In this document: positions 1 through 8,239 of the stretch, in pieces
Layout: each line of letters begins with the position of its first letter
Position numbering within the stretch: the stretch's first letter is position 1
Source of the DNA: Cylindrospermum sp. NIES-4074
Lineage (GTDB): Bacteria > Cyanobacteriota > Cyanobacteriia > Cyanobacteriales > Nostocaceae
DNA: 64,000 nt
Direction: 5' to 3'
Assembly: GCA_003994795.1 (NCBI GenBank)
Contig: AP018269.1
Coordinates: 3,187,484 to 3,251,483, forward strand
Program-made: the position numbers and the translations under genes
The notes under the pieces: generated by a model
The model's database searches: none
What the model saw: only the letters and a program-made list of their open reading frames with translations
What the model was told of the DNA's origin: nothing

Positions 1-1490
1 CCACCATAAGACCCGCCAGTAGCATAACTTTTAGGTACATTTGTTTCTCTTGGTAGTGGTGCTTCGGGTGCTGTAAATTCGATAATGTTGGTATCAACCT
101 CTACATAATTTAATTGTGGTGTATCTGCTGGTAAGGTGTCAGGAGTAGGAGCAGCAGCAACTCGGACATTAGTTGGCAGCTGTGGCAGCACTTTATTATT
201 CAATGGTCGAGAACGACTATTAGCGACTGTTCTGCCATTAGGAATTTGCGAGATGACAGGATTAGAGACTATGAGTTCTCCACCAGTCGGGATTTCCTGT
301 AATGCTGAGGAGCGATTGGTGGGAGTTGCAGAGATTGTAGGAGCAGCGAAGGTGATTCCTCCACCAGTGGGTGTTTCCTGAGTTCTGGGGGTGGGTGGTA
401 AATTCCGGGCGATGGGGGCGGTGAAACCGTTAATATTTACCTTGCCAGCGATGCGATCGCTAGCTAAGTTATTCCCAGGCGCAGAAATTACCTGCTTGGC
501 AGCAATAGCGTTAATATCATAGCGACCATTATTGCGAAACTCATTACTCCCCGGTTCAGAAGTGTTACCCAAATCTGGTAATGCTTGGGAAATTGCGACT
601 AAACCATCTTCCTTACTGCCTTGAATTAAATTCTTTCGTAAAATCGGACGGGCATTGGCTTGCACCACAATACCTGATCTGTTGGACTGAATTTGATTAC
701 CTACCACCACCGGAACGGCATTTTGGGCGATATTTATCCCAAAACCTGTGTCTTGAAAGATATTCTCCCGCACCTCAGGCTGAGATTGACCAGTAATTGT
801 GATGCCATTAGCACCATTGCGATAAAAATAATTTTTGCTAATAATAGGGGCACTGTTGCCAGTTACAGAAACCCCATCTTGGGTACTGCCAGTAAATGTA
901 TTTTCCTGAACTATGGGATTGCTAGATTCAATCCATAAACCGTAACCACGGGGGTTAGTGTTGGTGAGTGTCACCCCGCTTAAGCCTGCTTGGTTTGCGC
1001 CAACAACGGTGACATTTTGACCACCAAAGCTGCGACTGAGATATTCACCACCACCAGCGATAATTATCCCCCTACCTTTATTGCTGGTGTCACCTTGAAT
1101 AGAAACACCCGATTTCAAAATTAAGGGGAATACCTCTCCTGTATCGGCGCTATAAGTACCGGGAGAGAGCATAATTACAGTATTGGGTTGAGCAGCTTGC
1201 AAAGCTTGGGTAATCGTTTTCCAAGGAGCGCTTTCTCCACCATTGCCGGCTTTGTCATCACCGACACTTGGGTTAACAAACAGCACACTAACCTGAGAAA
1301 TTGTTTTTTCACCCTGAGCCGTGGGGATCTGAGCAATGGCGCTGCTCCAGCTTGTGCCCAAGAGTGCCATACTGGTAACTCCCAGACAAAGGGTAAAACT
1401 CATGACTGTATAATGAAAAACTGAACGCTTGGCTAATTTTTGGGAAATTAACTTGGCTGTTCGGGACTGAGGAAATTTAACCGGAGGCAT
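1..1490 (-). CDS. DUF1565 / right-handed beta-helix secreted protein (partial, 3' end outside window)
   Basis: Reading the minus strand from the ATG at 1490 gives about 496 codons without a stop to the window edge. Residues about 27-55 form a hydrophobic, signal-like segment. Then comes a DUF1565-type start (VNPSVGDDKAGNGG, PWKTITQAL), followed by short Asn/Gly-rich repeats (NTFTGSTQDGV, NYFYRNGANGI, NIFQDTGFGI) typical of parallel beta-helix proteins. The C-terminal part in view is Pro/Thr-rich linker. A purine-rich AGGAG lies about 13 bases before the ATG. The protein is probably exported to the envelope; binding partner unknown. It diverges from thiE across about 185 bp. Confidence 0.8.
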   Translation of the reverse strand, partial: MPPVKFPQSRTAKLISQKLAKRSVFHYTVMSFTLCLGVTSMALLGTSWSSAIAQIPTAQGEKTISQVSVLFVNPSVGDDKAGNGGESAPWKTITQALQAAQPNTVIMLSPGTYSADTGEVFPLILKSGVSIQGDTSNKGRGIIIAGGGEYLSRSFGGQNVTVVGANQAGLSGVTLTNTNPRGYGLWIESSNPIVQENTFTGSTQDGVSVTGNSAPIISKNYFYRNGANGITITGQSQPEVRENIFQDTGFGINIAQNAVPVVVGNQIQSNRSGIVVQANARPILRKNLIQGSKEDGLVAISQALPDLGNTSEPGSNEFRNNGRYDINAIAAKQVISAPGNNLASDRIAGKVNINGFTAPIARNLPPTPRTQETPTGGGITFAAPTISATPTNRSSALQEIPTGGELIVSNPVISQIPNGRTVANSRSRPLNNKVLPQLPTNVRVAAAPTPDTLPADTPQLNYVEVDTNIIEFTAPEAPLPRETNVPKSYATGGSYG

Positions 1491-1674
1491 CAATTTTATC
1501 CAACTCCTGAGAAAGTACAATAAACTCTTATACTCTGAAGATGGGAGTATGTCGATAATGTTACTCACATATTGACAGATTGACCACTTGGCTACCTTTC
1601 ATACAAAGTTACTTAATCAATCTTCAACCACGCCAAAACATTAGTAATATGAGAACACTAATAGGATTGTTGCA
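1491..1674. promoter_or_regulatory. Divergent promoter region between beta-helix gene and thiE
   Basis: AT-rich 184-bp spacer between divergent genes. I see no TPP-riboswitch core before thiE, so any thiamine control of this gene is not evident from the sequence. Confidence 0.3.
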
Positions 1675-2733
1675 ATGGTGGAAGCCCACAGCCAAAAACA
1701 ACAAATGCAGCAAGTTGTTTATCGCATCTTAGACGCCAATTTAGATCGCGCTCGTGAGGGCTTGCGAATTATTGAGGAATGGTGTCGCTTTGGCTTGAAT
1801 AATGCCCAGTCGGCTGGGGAATGTAAGGAATTGCGCCAAGAGGTAGGTAGCTGGCATACAGCTGAACTAAGGGCGGCACGAGATACACCGGGCGATCTTG
1901 GTACTGATTTATCCCATCCTCAGGAAGAACAACGCGCTAGCATTACATCGTTGTTGCAAGCTAATTTTTGCCGTGTCCAAGAAGCACTACGGGTGCTGGA
2001 GGAATACGGCAAGCTTTATCACCCAAATATGGGTAAAGCTTTTAAGCAGATGCGCTATCGGGTTTACACCCTGGAAAGTAATTTAATGGGGTATCAGCGC
2101 CATCAACTGTTGTGGCGATCGCAGTTATATCTTGTGACTTCCCCCACAGATTCTTTGTTCCATGTGGTGGAAGCGGCTCTTAAAGGGGGTTTAACACTTC
2201 TACAGTATCGAGAAAAAACCGCTGATGATGTTTTGCGTTTAGAACGAGCGCAAAAACTGCGGCAGCTATGCCACAATTACGGCGCTCTATTCATTGTCAA
2301 TGATCGCGTCGATTTGGCTTTAGCCGTAGATGCTGATGGGGTACATTTAGGACAGCAAGATTTACCGATCGCAGTGGCTAGGCAATTACTGGGAACCCAG
2401 CGTTTAATTGGTCGCTCTACCACAAATCCCGAAGAAATGCAAGGGGCAATTGCCGAAGGTGCAGATTATATTGGCGTAGGGCCAGTTTATGAAACTCCTA
2501 CGAAAGTAGGTAAGGCAGCGGCAGGCTTAGAATATGTGAGCTATGCCGCTAAAAACTGTACTATTCCCTGGTTTGCGATTGGGGGAATAGATGCCAATAA
2601 TATTAATGATGTCATGGATGCGGGGGCAAAAAGAGTGTCGGTAGTGCGATCGCTAATGCAAGCGGAACAGCCTACTTTAGTGACACAATATTTTCTCTCC
2701 CAGCTTAATCGCGTACAGGCAGAGGCAATGTAG
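1675..2733 (+). CDS. thiE: Bifunctional HMP-P kinase (ThiD2) / thiamine-phosphate synthase
   Basis: 352 aa. The C-terminal part (from about residue 145) is a ThiE TIM barrel that joins HMP-PP and thiazole phosphate to thiamine phosphate. Visible signatures are HLGQQDLP, GRSTTNPEEM, GADYIGVGPVYETPTK and the phosphate loop FAIGGI. The N-terminal 140 residues (RILDANLDRAREGLRIIEEW) match the ThiD2 type domain that cyanobacteria fuse to ThiE; this family has HMP-P kinase activity, so one protein probably does both steps. The ATG at 1675 directly precedes the conserved start region. thiS follows 132 bp downstream on the same strand. Confidence 0.95.
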   Translation: MVEAHSQKQQMQQVVYRILDANLDRAREGLRIIEEWCRFGLNNAQSAGECKELRQEVGSWHTAELRAARDTPGDLGTDLSHPQEEQRASITSLLQANFCRVQEALRVLEEYGKLYHPNMGKAFKQMRYRVYTLESNLMGYQRHQLLWRSQLYLVTSPTDSLFHVVEAALKGGLTLLQYREKTADDVLRLERAQKLRQLCHNYGALFIVNDRVDLALAVDADGVHLGQQDLPIAVARQLLGTQRLIGRSTTNPEEMQGAIAEGADYIGVGPVYETPTKVGKAAAGLEYVSYAAKNCTIPWFAIGGIDANNINDVMDAGAKRVSVVRSLMQAEQPTLVTQYFLSQLNRVQAEAM

Positions 2734-2774
2734 GCAGGAGGCAGGAGGCAGGAGGCAGGAGGCAGGGGGCGGGA
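2733..2774. repeat. Heptameric short tandem repeat (GGCAGGA)n
   Basis: Five to six head-to-tail GGCAGGA-type heptamers begin at the last base of the thiE stop codon. Such heptamer tracts are a hallmark of heterocystous cyanobacterial spacers. Confidence 0.9.
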
Positions 2775-2828
2775 GGGGGATGGAAAATATGCTAACTATT
2801 GATGTCCTGAGATTTAGGATAAATTTCC

Positions 2829-2860
2829 AAATCTAAAATCTAAAATCTAAAATCTAAAAT
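2829..2860. repeat. Heptameric short tandem repeat (AAATCTA)4
   Basis: Four perfect AAATCTA heptamers plus AAAT end five bases before the thiS ATG. They occupy the place where a ribosome binding site would be, and none is visible. Confidence 0.9.
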
Positions 2861-2865
2861 TCGAT

Positions 2866-3078
2866 ATGTCTAATCAGATTACGCTGCAAGTGAATGGGGA
2901 AACTCGCAGTTGTTCATCCCAAAAGCTTTTACCTGAGTTACTCCAAGAATTGGGTTTTAATCCCCGCTTGGTGGCGGTGGAGTACAATGGAGAGATATTA
3001 CACCGCCAGTTTTGGACAGAAACTCAAGTAAAATTAGGCGATCGCTTAGAAGTAGTAACTATCGTTGGCGGTGGCTAA
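2866..3078 (+). CDS. thiS: Sulfur carrier protein ThiS
   Basis: 70 aa with a ubiquitin-like (beta-grasp) pattern and the diagnostic C-terminal VTIVGGG, whose terminal glycine is adenylated and thiocarboxylated to deliver sulfur for the thiazole ring. It follows thiE, matching the common cyanobacterial thiE-thiS order. The ATG at 2866 starts right after a heptamer tract, so it may be translated without a canonical Shine-Dalgarno sequence. Confidence 0.95.
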   Translation: MSNQITLQVNGETRSCSSQKLLPELLQELGFNPRLVAVEYNGEILHRQFWTETQVKLGDRLEVVTIVGGG

Positions 3079-3132
3079 AAGGTCTCTTTCTCTTGCCTCA
3101 TTACCTATTACCCATTACCCATTACCTCTAAT

Positions 3133-4374
3133 TCAATAAGCATTTAATAAACAGGAATAACGAGACTCCGGTTTGTACAGCCATCGGTGTAAGTTTTTTC
3201 GGTTGGCCAATTCTTGGCCTTGGCGTCCGAGTCGTTCCCGTAGTGATTTGTCTTGGCACAAGCGATTGAAAGCTTGGAAAACTTCATAGCCAGAATCGGG
3301 ATTAACTAAAATGCCATTTTTTTCATGATGAACTGCATCTAATAAACTGCCTAAACGAGAGGCAATTACAGGTTTACCAAAGTAACTTGCTTCTAAGTAA
3401 ACAAGACCAAAACCTGCTAAACTTTTCACTTTGTTATCTGATAACGTCAGCATGGCAAAAATATCACAAGCCGCATAGTAAGCAGCTAATTCTCGTTCAG
3501 GGACTTGTCCAGCAAAGTGTACCCGCTTATCTACCCGCAAGCGTTGGGCTTGGGATTTTAGTTGGGACTCACAAGGCCCTTGTCCGCAGATGAGATAGTG
3601 AACATCTACCCCAAAAGTCAGCAGTAATGGTAGGTTGTCAATTACGCGATCAAAGTTTTTATGTTTTACCAATCTGCCTACGGAGAGAATTACAACAGAT
3701 GTTTCTGGGATATTGTGAACTTGGCGTAATCGAGCGCGTAAATCATCAAGATGACTGGGACTGGTTGGAGTACCAAATTTTTCTGGTCTGACTACGGGGT
3801 TAATAATGTGGGTAGGGGTATCTAATCGGAAAGCAGTTCTGAGGCAATCTCTGGTGTGGGAACTGTTGCAAACTATCCCTTCGGCGCGTTTGAGTGTTAA
3901 CTTAAATAGCGATCGCCATAAAGGATTGCTAGCTGCACAAATAATGTCTTTACCGTGCAAATAGATAAAAAAGCGAATAGGTAACAGATAGCTGAGTAGC
4001 AATAGTGCCGGAAAATCGTAGCCGTGACACCATTCAATGTATCTGTAATGATAGCGAAAATAGAGTTTGATAGCTAGCAGCAATGACCAAATGATATTAA
4101 ATATAGGCTTGAAAATACTACCTATAAAACTACAACTCCAGACATGAGGGAAAGGCCAACGATAAACCGGAAACTGTTGTGCCTGATCAAATACTTTATC
4201 TCCTGAACAACCAGCCGCTAGTACAATTATCCGTTCTGGGTCTTGCAAACAGCGATTATAGACATACTCCCCAATTGCGGCATCTTGCGGCCGGAATATC
4301 CGGGATATAACGAGAATATCTGGGTATGCTGTTTTGTCCCTGATTTGTGTCCCGAATTGTGAAATATGTTCCAT
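3133..4374 (-). CDS. Glycosyltransferase, GT4 / group 1 family
   Basis: 413 aa from the ATG at 4374; a TTG 15 bases upstream is also in frame. The GT-B fold C-terminal half shows the donor-site patterns VVILSVGRLVKHKNFD, HYLICGQGP and the E-x7-E region AGFGLVYLEASYFGKPVIAS. An internal hydrophobic stretch (about residues 75-145) suggests membrane association. It probably transfers a sugar to a cell-surface polysaccharide or lipid; donor and acceptor cannot be read from the sequence. It is a single gene, convergent with thiS. Confidence 0.85.
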   Translation of the reverse strand: MEHISQFGTQIRDKTAYPDILVISRIFRPQDAAIGEYVYNRCLQDPERIIVLAAGCSGDKVFDQAQQFPVYRWPFPHVWSCSFIGSIFKPIFNIIWSLLLAIKLYFRYHYRYIEWCHGYDFPALLLLSYLLPIRFFIYLHGKDIICAASNPLWRSLFKLTLKRAEGIVCNSSHTRDCLRTAFRLDTPTHIINPVVRPEKFGTPTSPSHLDDLRARLRQVHNIPETSVVILSVGRLVKHKNFDRVIDNLPLLLTFGVDVHYLICGQGPCESQLKSQAQRLRVDKRVHFAGQVPERELAAYYAACDIFAMLTLSDNKVKSLAGFGLVYLEASYFGKPVIASRLGSLLDAVHHEKNGILVNPDSGYEVFQAFNRLCQDKSLRERLGRQGQELANRKNLHRWLYKPESRYSCLLNAY

Positions 4375-4450
4375 AATTAGGCTTGGCAACTATTTTTGAA
4401 ATACTGGAAATAATTCCTTATTTGTGAATACTTATTGCCCTTGAGAAGAG

Positions 4451-4597
4451 TTAATAATTAGCAACTTCCCAGGCTTTGACAAAAATTAGGGTGTAGAGAG
4501 CTAACCTAAAGAGTTTTACATTTTTGTATATTCTGCCCCGAATCCAATCAGGGACAAAGCTACTAGTGATTGTTTTCTCCACATTTGTTGTTGACAT
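4451..4597 (-). CDS. Possible small protein (48 aa)
   Basis: An ORF begins MSTTNVEKTITSSFVPDWIR and ends with a basic, hydrophobic segment (KLFRLALYTLIFVKAWEVANY). It lies 76 bp upstream of the glycosyltransferase on the same strand. The composition looks protein-like (an amphipathic start, then one possible membrane helix), but no family is recognised and no clear ribosome binding site is seen. It may be chance. Confidence 0.3.
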   Translation of the reverse strand: MSTTNVEKTITSSFVPDWIRGRIYKNVKLFRLALYTLIFVKAWEVANY

Positions 4598-5795
4598 TTT
4601 TTTATAGAAAATTTCCCACAGTATTTACACAACTTGAATATCAAGCTTGTAAACCGACTGAGGGATGAAATCTAAACAATGAAATCCAAACTATGAAGTT
4701 AACAGCACACCCCGCCAATTAATATTGAGGCTGGAATCAAGAGATATTGATTGTCGTTTTGAATTGGCTGGCAAAACCGTAATTCCCAAACATGGTTTAA
4801 TACCCAGCAGTAGACAAATTTCAACAATATCTGATTGCATTACTTAGGGGGATGATTTTCAAATTTGATTAAATTTAGTTTTAACTGCCAATTTATCACC
4901 ACTAGAGAATTTTGCTGCATGATAAACCATAACTAGAATTTATTGCTGGTATCCTAAGTAGTTACTTGGAGATGGCTGTGGATCTTAGTAAATCTAGCTG
5001 TTACTAATAGATTATCCTGAATCCACTAAAATTTTGTGCCAAATTGCCAAAAACTTTTGGGTAGTTTGGTAGCTTATGTAATAGAATTTACGCGCAAACA
5101 ATGTGCGATTGGTCATTTTTTATCCCTTTAAAGCTTGGGGTTTACTAAGCGGATGAAAGGGGTTAAATCGCGTCTCTACTTTTATCGACAAAAGAGTTTT
5201 TACAGAACTTGGAGTATTAGAAGTATATGCTGTTTTTTCCAAAAATTATATTAACTGCTAACCCTTAAAATTTAGAACGATTTTGATACTAAGTTTTTAT
5301 CAGGGTTATCTACAATCGCTAAAGTGTATCCTCTTCCGAATATGAACTTGTATTAATGGATAGAAAACCGCTGTCAATGGTTAATTAAACCATCTATCAA
5401 TATCTGCTAAAAATGATTGCCACATCCGGAAAAAATCTGCCAAAACCAAAATGAGCAATTTTAACTTTTGTATCATTTTCAACTGAAGCCAGAAAATGCC
5501 ATAACAGCACAGAGCAGTAACAATTATTACTACGTCTTAAGCAATACAAAAAGCGGGGAATGATTAATTGATGCCAAAGTTTCAAGATGGCGGTGAGGTT
5601 TCGCGGTACGGTTATCAATGCCAGAAATCCCCCCAGCGATCGCACCTGACCCAAGATAAGACGCGGTAGATTGAATATATAGCTGACTATCCAAAAACTT
5701 ACTTGTGACAGTTTGGCGTCAACTATCGCAAAAGCAAAACTCCTACCAGCAGGGGGAGAAATCATAAATAAATACCATTTTCCAGCGACTGTGCT
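4598..5795. other. Long AT-rich spacer without a convincing gene
   Basis: About 1.2 kb with many stops in all frames. The only ORF above 100 codons (5397-5765, minus) lacks family features and would put its start 30 bp from the divergent DUF1517 start. No RNA gene or repeat recognised. Confidence 0.5.
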
Positions 5796-6761
5796 ATGCC
5801 TAAAAATCTACAACAAACCATCAAACCCCTGTTAAAAACCCTCTTTGCTCTCGGCTTGGTGCTAGCTTTAGCACTGGGTAACGCTGATGGTGCATTAGCT
5901 GCCCGCAGTGGTGGCCGTATCGGTGGTGGTTCCTTCCGAATGCCTTCTAGCCGCTCCTACACGCCGCGCACTTACGCACCTCCTGGAGGGGGGTACGCTC
6001 CTTATCCTGGTGGTGGTTTTGGCTTTCCTTTCCTGATTCCTTTCTGGGGTATTGGGGGAGGTTTCGGGGGTTTGTTCAGTATTTTAATCTTTTTGGCGAT
6101 CGCTAATTTCCTTTTTCAGAGCTTCCGCCGCGCCACCAGCAATGGAAGTGAAGAAGTCGCCTACAGCGAGAACCCCCCAGTTTCTGTTACTCGTTTGCAA
6201 GTTGGTTTATTAGCTCAAGCGCGTGATTTGCAACCCGAACTCAACCACATTGCAGAAACTGCTGATACCAATTCCCCAGAGGGGAGAGCAGAAGTTTTAC
6301 AAGAAGCCAGCCTCGCTTTACTGCGCCATCCCGAATACTGGGTATACGCAGGTGGCGGTACTCAACAAGCAAAGTTGAACTCAGCTGAATCTCAATTCAA
6401 CCGCCTATCATTGGCTGAACGTAGCAAGTTTAGTGAAGAAACTCTTTCTAACGTCAACAACCAGCTAAAAGCAGCTTTAGCTAAAGAAGCTTTACCCGGA
6501 GAAATTGACAACCCCACTCGCCTAATTAGCGAAGGGCCTGGAGAATATATCATTGTCACCTTACTAGCAGCCACTTTGGGTAAATATGAAATCCCGCAGA
6601 TTAACAGTGCTGACGATTTGCGTCAAGCTTTGCGGATAATTGGTAGCCTCCCCAGCGAACAACTGCTAGCAATTGAAGTGCTTTGGACTCCCCAAGCAGA
6701 AGGCGATACTCTCACATCTGATGATTTGTTTGCTGAGTATCCTGATTTGAAATTGGTATAA
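5796..6761 (+). CDS. DUF1517 membrane protein
   Basis: 321 aa. Residues about 10-37 form a signal or membrane segment ending ALAARSG. A Gly/Ser/Tyr/Pro-rich linker follows (GGRIGGGSFRMPSSRSYTPR), then a second hydrophobic segment (GGLFSILIFLAIANFLF, about residues 88-110) and the soluble DUF1517 domain (VTRLQVGLLAQARDLQPELN). The family is conserved in cyanobacteria and chloroplasts; its molecular role is not established. The gene ends at a strong hairpin terminator. Its last 276 bases are repeated almost exactly at 7881-8156. Confidence 0.9.
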   Translation: MPKNLQQTIKPLLKTLFALGLVLALALGNADGALAARSGGRIGGGSFRMPSSRSYTPRTYAPPGGGYAPYPGGGFGFPFLIPFWGIGGGFGGLFSILIFLAIANFLFQSFRRATSNGSEEVAYSENPPVSVTRLQVGLLAQARDLQPELNHIAETADTNSPEGRAEVLQEASLALLRHPEYWVYAGGGTQQAKLNSAESQFNRLSLAERSKFSEETLSNVNNQLKAALAKEALPGEIDNPTRLISEGPGEYIIVTLLAATLGKYEIPQINSADDLRQALRIIGSLPSEQLLAIEVLWTPQAEGDTLTSDDLFAEYPDLKLV

Positions 6762-6794
6762 CATGGTTGCGTTCAAGCGCTGACTACGAACTAG

Positions 6795-6826
6795 AAAACC
6801 GCTTATCTGATGGTAAGCGGTTTTTT
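6795..6826 (+). terminator. Rho-independent terminator of DUF1517 gene
   Basis: Perfect 11-bp stem AAAACCGCTTA / TAAGCGGTTTT with an 8-base loop, ending in a T-run. The stem is also flanked by A residues on the left, so it could act in both directions. Confidence 0.9.
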
Positions 6827-6871
6827 ATATTGAGGTAGATGGAAAAATAGCTTACTAGCTAACCTTCCCAG

Positions 6872-7523
6872 TTATAGAGTTGATGAAAGGGTTTTTGATG
6901 CTATGTTTTTTCTAACCTTTCTGATTATGCCCAAGGCAAACAATCCACCGAATGAGGGAATTGCTGCACCACCGGGGATGTCGAAGGGAACATCAGCACT
7001 TGGGACAACAGTGTATATGACACTTGAGTCATTGCCAATTACGGAAGGAGATCTCAAGCTGTTACCCGAAGCATTGGCAAATAGATCAGAGCTAGTAGAA
7101 GCTGCTAAAAAATTGAGTGGAAAGCTAGAATCTCCAAGGCGAAGACGAAAGCTTAAAAAGTTACTGCCAAAATTGTTGTTAGCTACAGAAATAGCAATGA
7201 AATCTACAACCTGAATAGCTGTCGACGTATAATCAAAAGAGTTGGAACCTCCACTGAAGTTAGGATTACCAACAAGTTGTAACCCGTTAAAGGAAGCTAA
7301 GACTCCAGGTGCGCTATTGATTGTGATAGAGCTAGCTGCATTAGAAGTAGTTCCTATAGGGTTGGCGTCTGGCAGTACAATTACTCCTGTTACACTTCCG
7401 CTCTCTGACCCGCTTTGGTTTGGGATGTTAATAGCTAAAAGAGAGAGCGTTTGCTGGAGTAGTACTGGCAAAGATAGCAGCAGCACTACCAACTAATACG
7501 GGAACAACACGAAAAAGCTTCAT
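6872..7523 (-). pseudogene. PFE-CTERM anchored secreted protein, frameshifted after the signal peptide
   Basis: The ATG at 7523 opens a clean signal peptide (MKLFRVVPVLVGSAAAIFAS, then TTPANALSF), but this frame stops within six codons. The mature part continues in another frame (INIPNQSGSESGS to the end). One surplus base in the T4 run near 7441-7444 would explain it. The C-terminus shows VPFDIPGGAAIPSFGGLFA followed by basic residues, the cyanobacterial PFE-CTERM sorting type: motif, hydrophobic helix, basic tail. It is either a real inactivation, a slippage site or a sequence error. It lies between the two DUF1517 3' copies. Confidence 0.75.
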
Positions 7524-7576
7524 CAGAATTTTCCTTTAGTTAGAAAAGAAATGAGCAAACTTGGCTTAGACTCAGA
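7524..7576. promoter_or_regulatory. Upstream region of PFE-CTERM gene
   Basis: On the minus strand AAAGGAAAATTCTG directly precedes the ATG at 7523, a good ribosome binding site. This supports the upstream start over the internal TTG at 7492. Confidence 0.5.
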
Positions 7577-7875
7577 GCCGGACGAGATAGCTGGGTTTTA
7601 GATGCCGATATCAAAGGGGCATTTGACAACATTAGCCACGAACACCTTCTCAATCGAGAAGTACTGAATACTCCTTATCTACTGAGTATTGCATATAAAC
7701 GCACAGATGCAGCAAAAAATTTTATACATTTACATACAGCTTGCTACCTTTATCTACATCTGGGAAAACTCGCTAAGTAATTGGATGCTTGAGCGGCTTG
7801 AGGGGAAACTATCACGAGCCGTTTTTAGGGAAGGGGGACACAGCGACGTGTGCCTCCTTACCTGCACGCACCAGG
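7577..7875 (+). mobile_element. Group II intron remnant (RT fragment plus domain V/VI-like 3' end)
   Basis: 7577-7663 translates as AGRDSWVLDADIKGAFDNIS followed by HEHLL, the reverse-transcriptase block around the DIKGAFDNI motif of intron-encoded proteins. The rest of the protein is gone. Near 7790-7840 a GAGCGGCTTGAGGGGAAACT ... CACGAGCCGTTTTTAGGG hairpin resembles intron domain V. It is followed by GGGGGACACAGCGACGTGTG and CCTCC, which resembles the last domain. The element therefore has an internal deletion of most of its ORF and is inactive. The exact 5' end is not resolvable. Confidence 0.7.
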
Positions 7876-7880
7876 TTTAA

Positions 7881-8156
7881 GAAGCTTTACCCGGAGAAAT
7901 TGACAACCCCACTCGCCTAATTAGCGAAGGGCCTGGAGAATATATCATTGTCACCTTACTAGCAGCCACTTTGGGTAAATATGAAATCCCGCAAATTAAC
8001 AGCGCTGACGATTTGCGTCAAGCTTTGCGGATAATTGGTAGCCTCCCCGGCGAACAACTGCTAGCAATTGAAGTGCTTTGGACTCCCCAAGCAGAAGGCG
8101 ATACTCTCACATCTGATGATTTGTTTGCTGAGTATCCCGATTTGAAATTGGTATAA
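7881..8156 (+). pseudogene. Duplicated 3' fragment of the DUF1517 gene
   Basis: 276 bases, in frame to the same TAA, match 6486-6761 with only about four substitutions (one changes SLPSEQ to SLPGEQ). There is no 5' part; the fragment starts directly after the group II intron remnant. The 61-codon ORF beginning at 7971 is an internal piece, not an independent gene. High identity points to a recent duplication or gene conversion. Confidence 0.9.
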
Positions 8157-8189
8157 CATGGTTGCGCCCCAGCGCTCATTACGAACTAA

Positions 8190-8222
8190 AAAACCGCTTA
8201 TCTGATGGTAAGCGGTTTTTTA
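8190..8222. terminator. Duplicated terminator, probably shared with the WD40 gene
   Basis: Same 11-bp stem as at 6795. It sits 18 bp beyond the stop of the minus-strand WD40 gene (8240). Because the left arm is preceded by an A-run, it can serve that gene on the minus strand. Confidence 0.8.
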
Positions 8223-8239
8223 TCACTCTAATTTCTTTA

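Noticed and set aside
1491-1674. Possible TPP riboswitch before thiE
   Set aside because: No CTGAGA/ACCTGA-type core found.
5397-5765. 122-codon minus-strand ORF upstream of DUF1517
   Set aside because: No family pattern; its start would overlap the promoter of the divergent gene and composition looks random.
7971-8156. 61-codon ORF after the intron remnant
   Set aside because: It is part of the duplicated DUF1517 tail with no own start signal.
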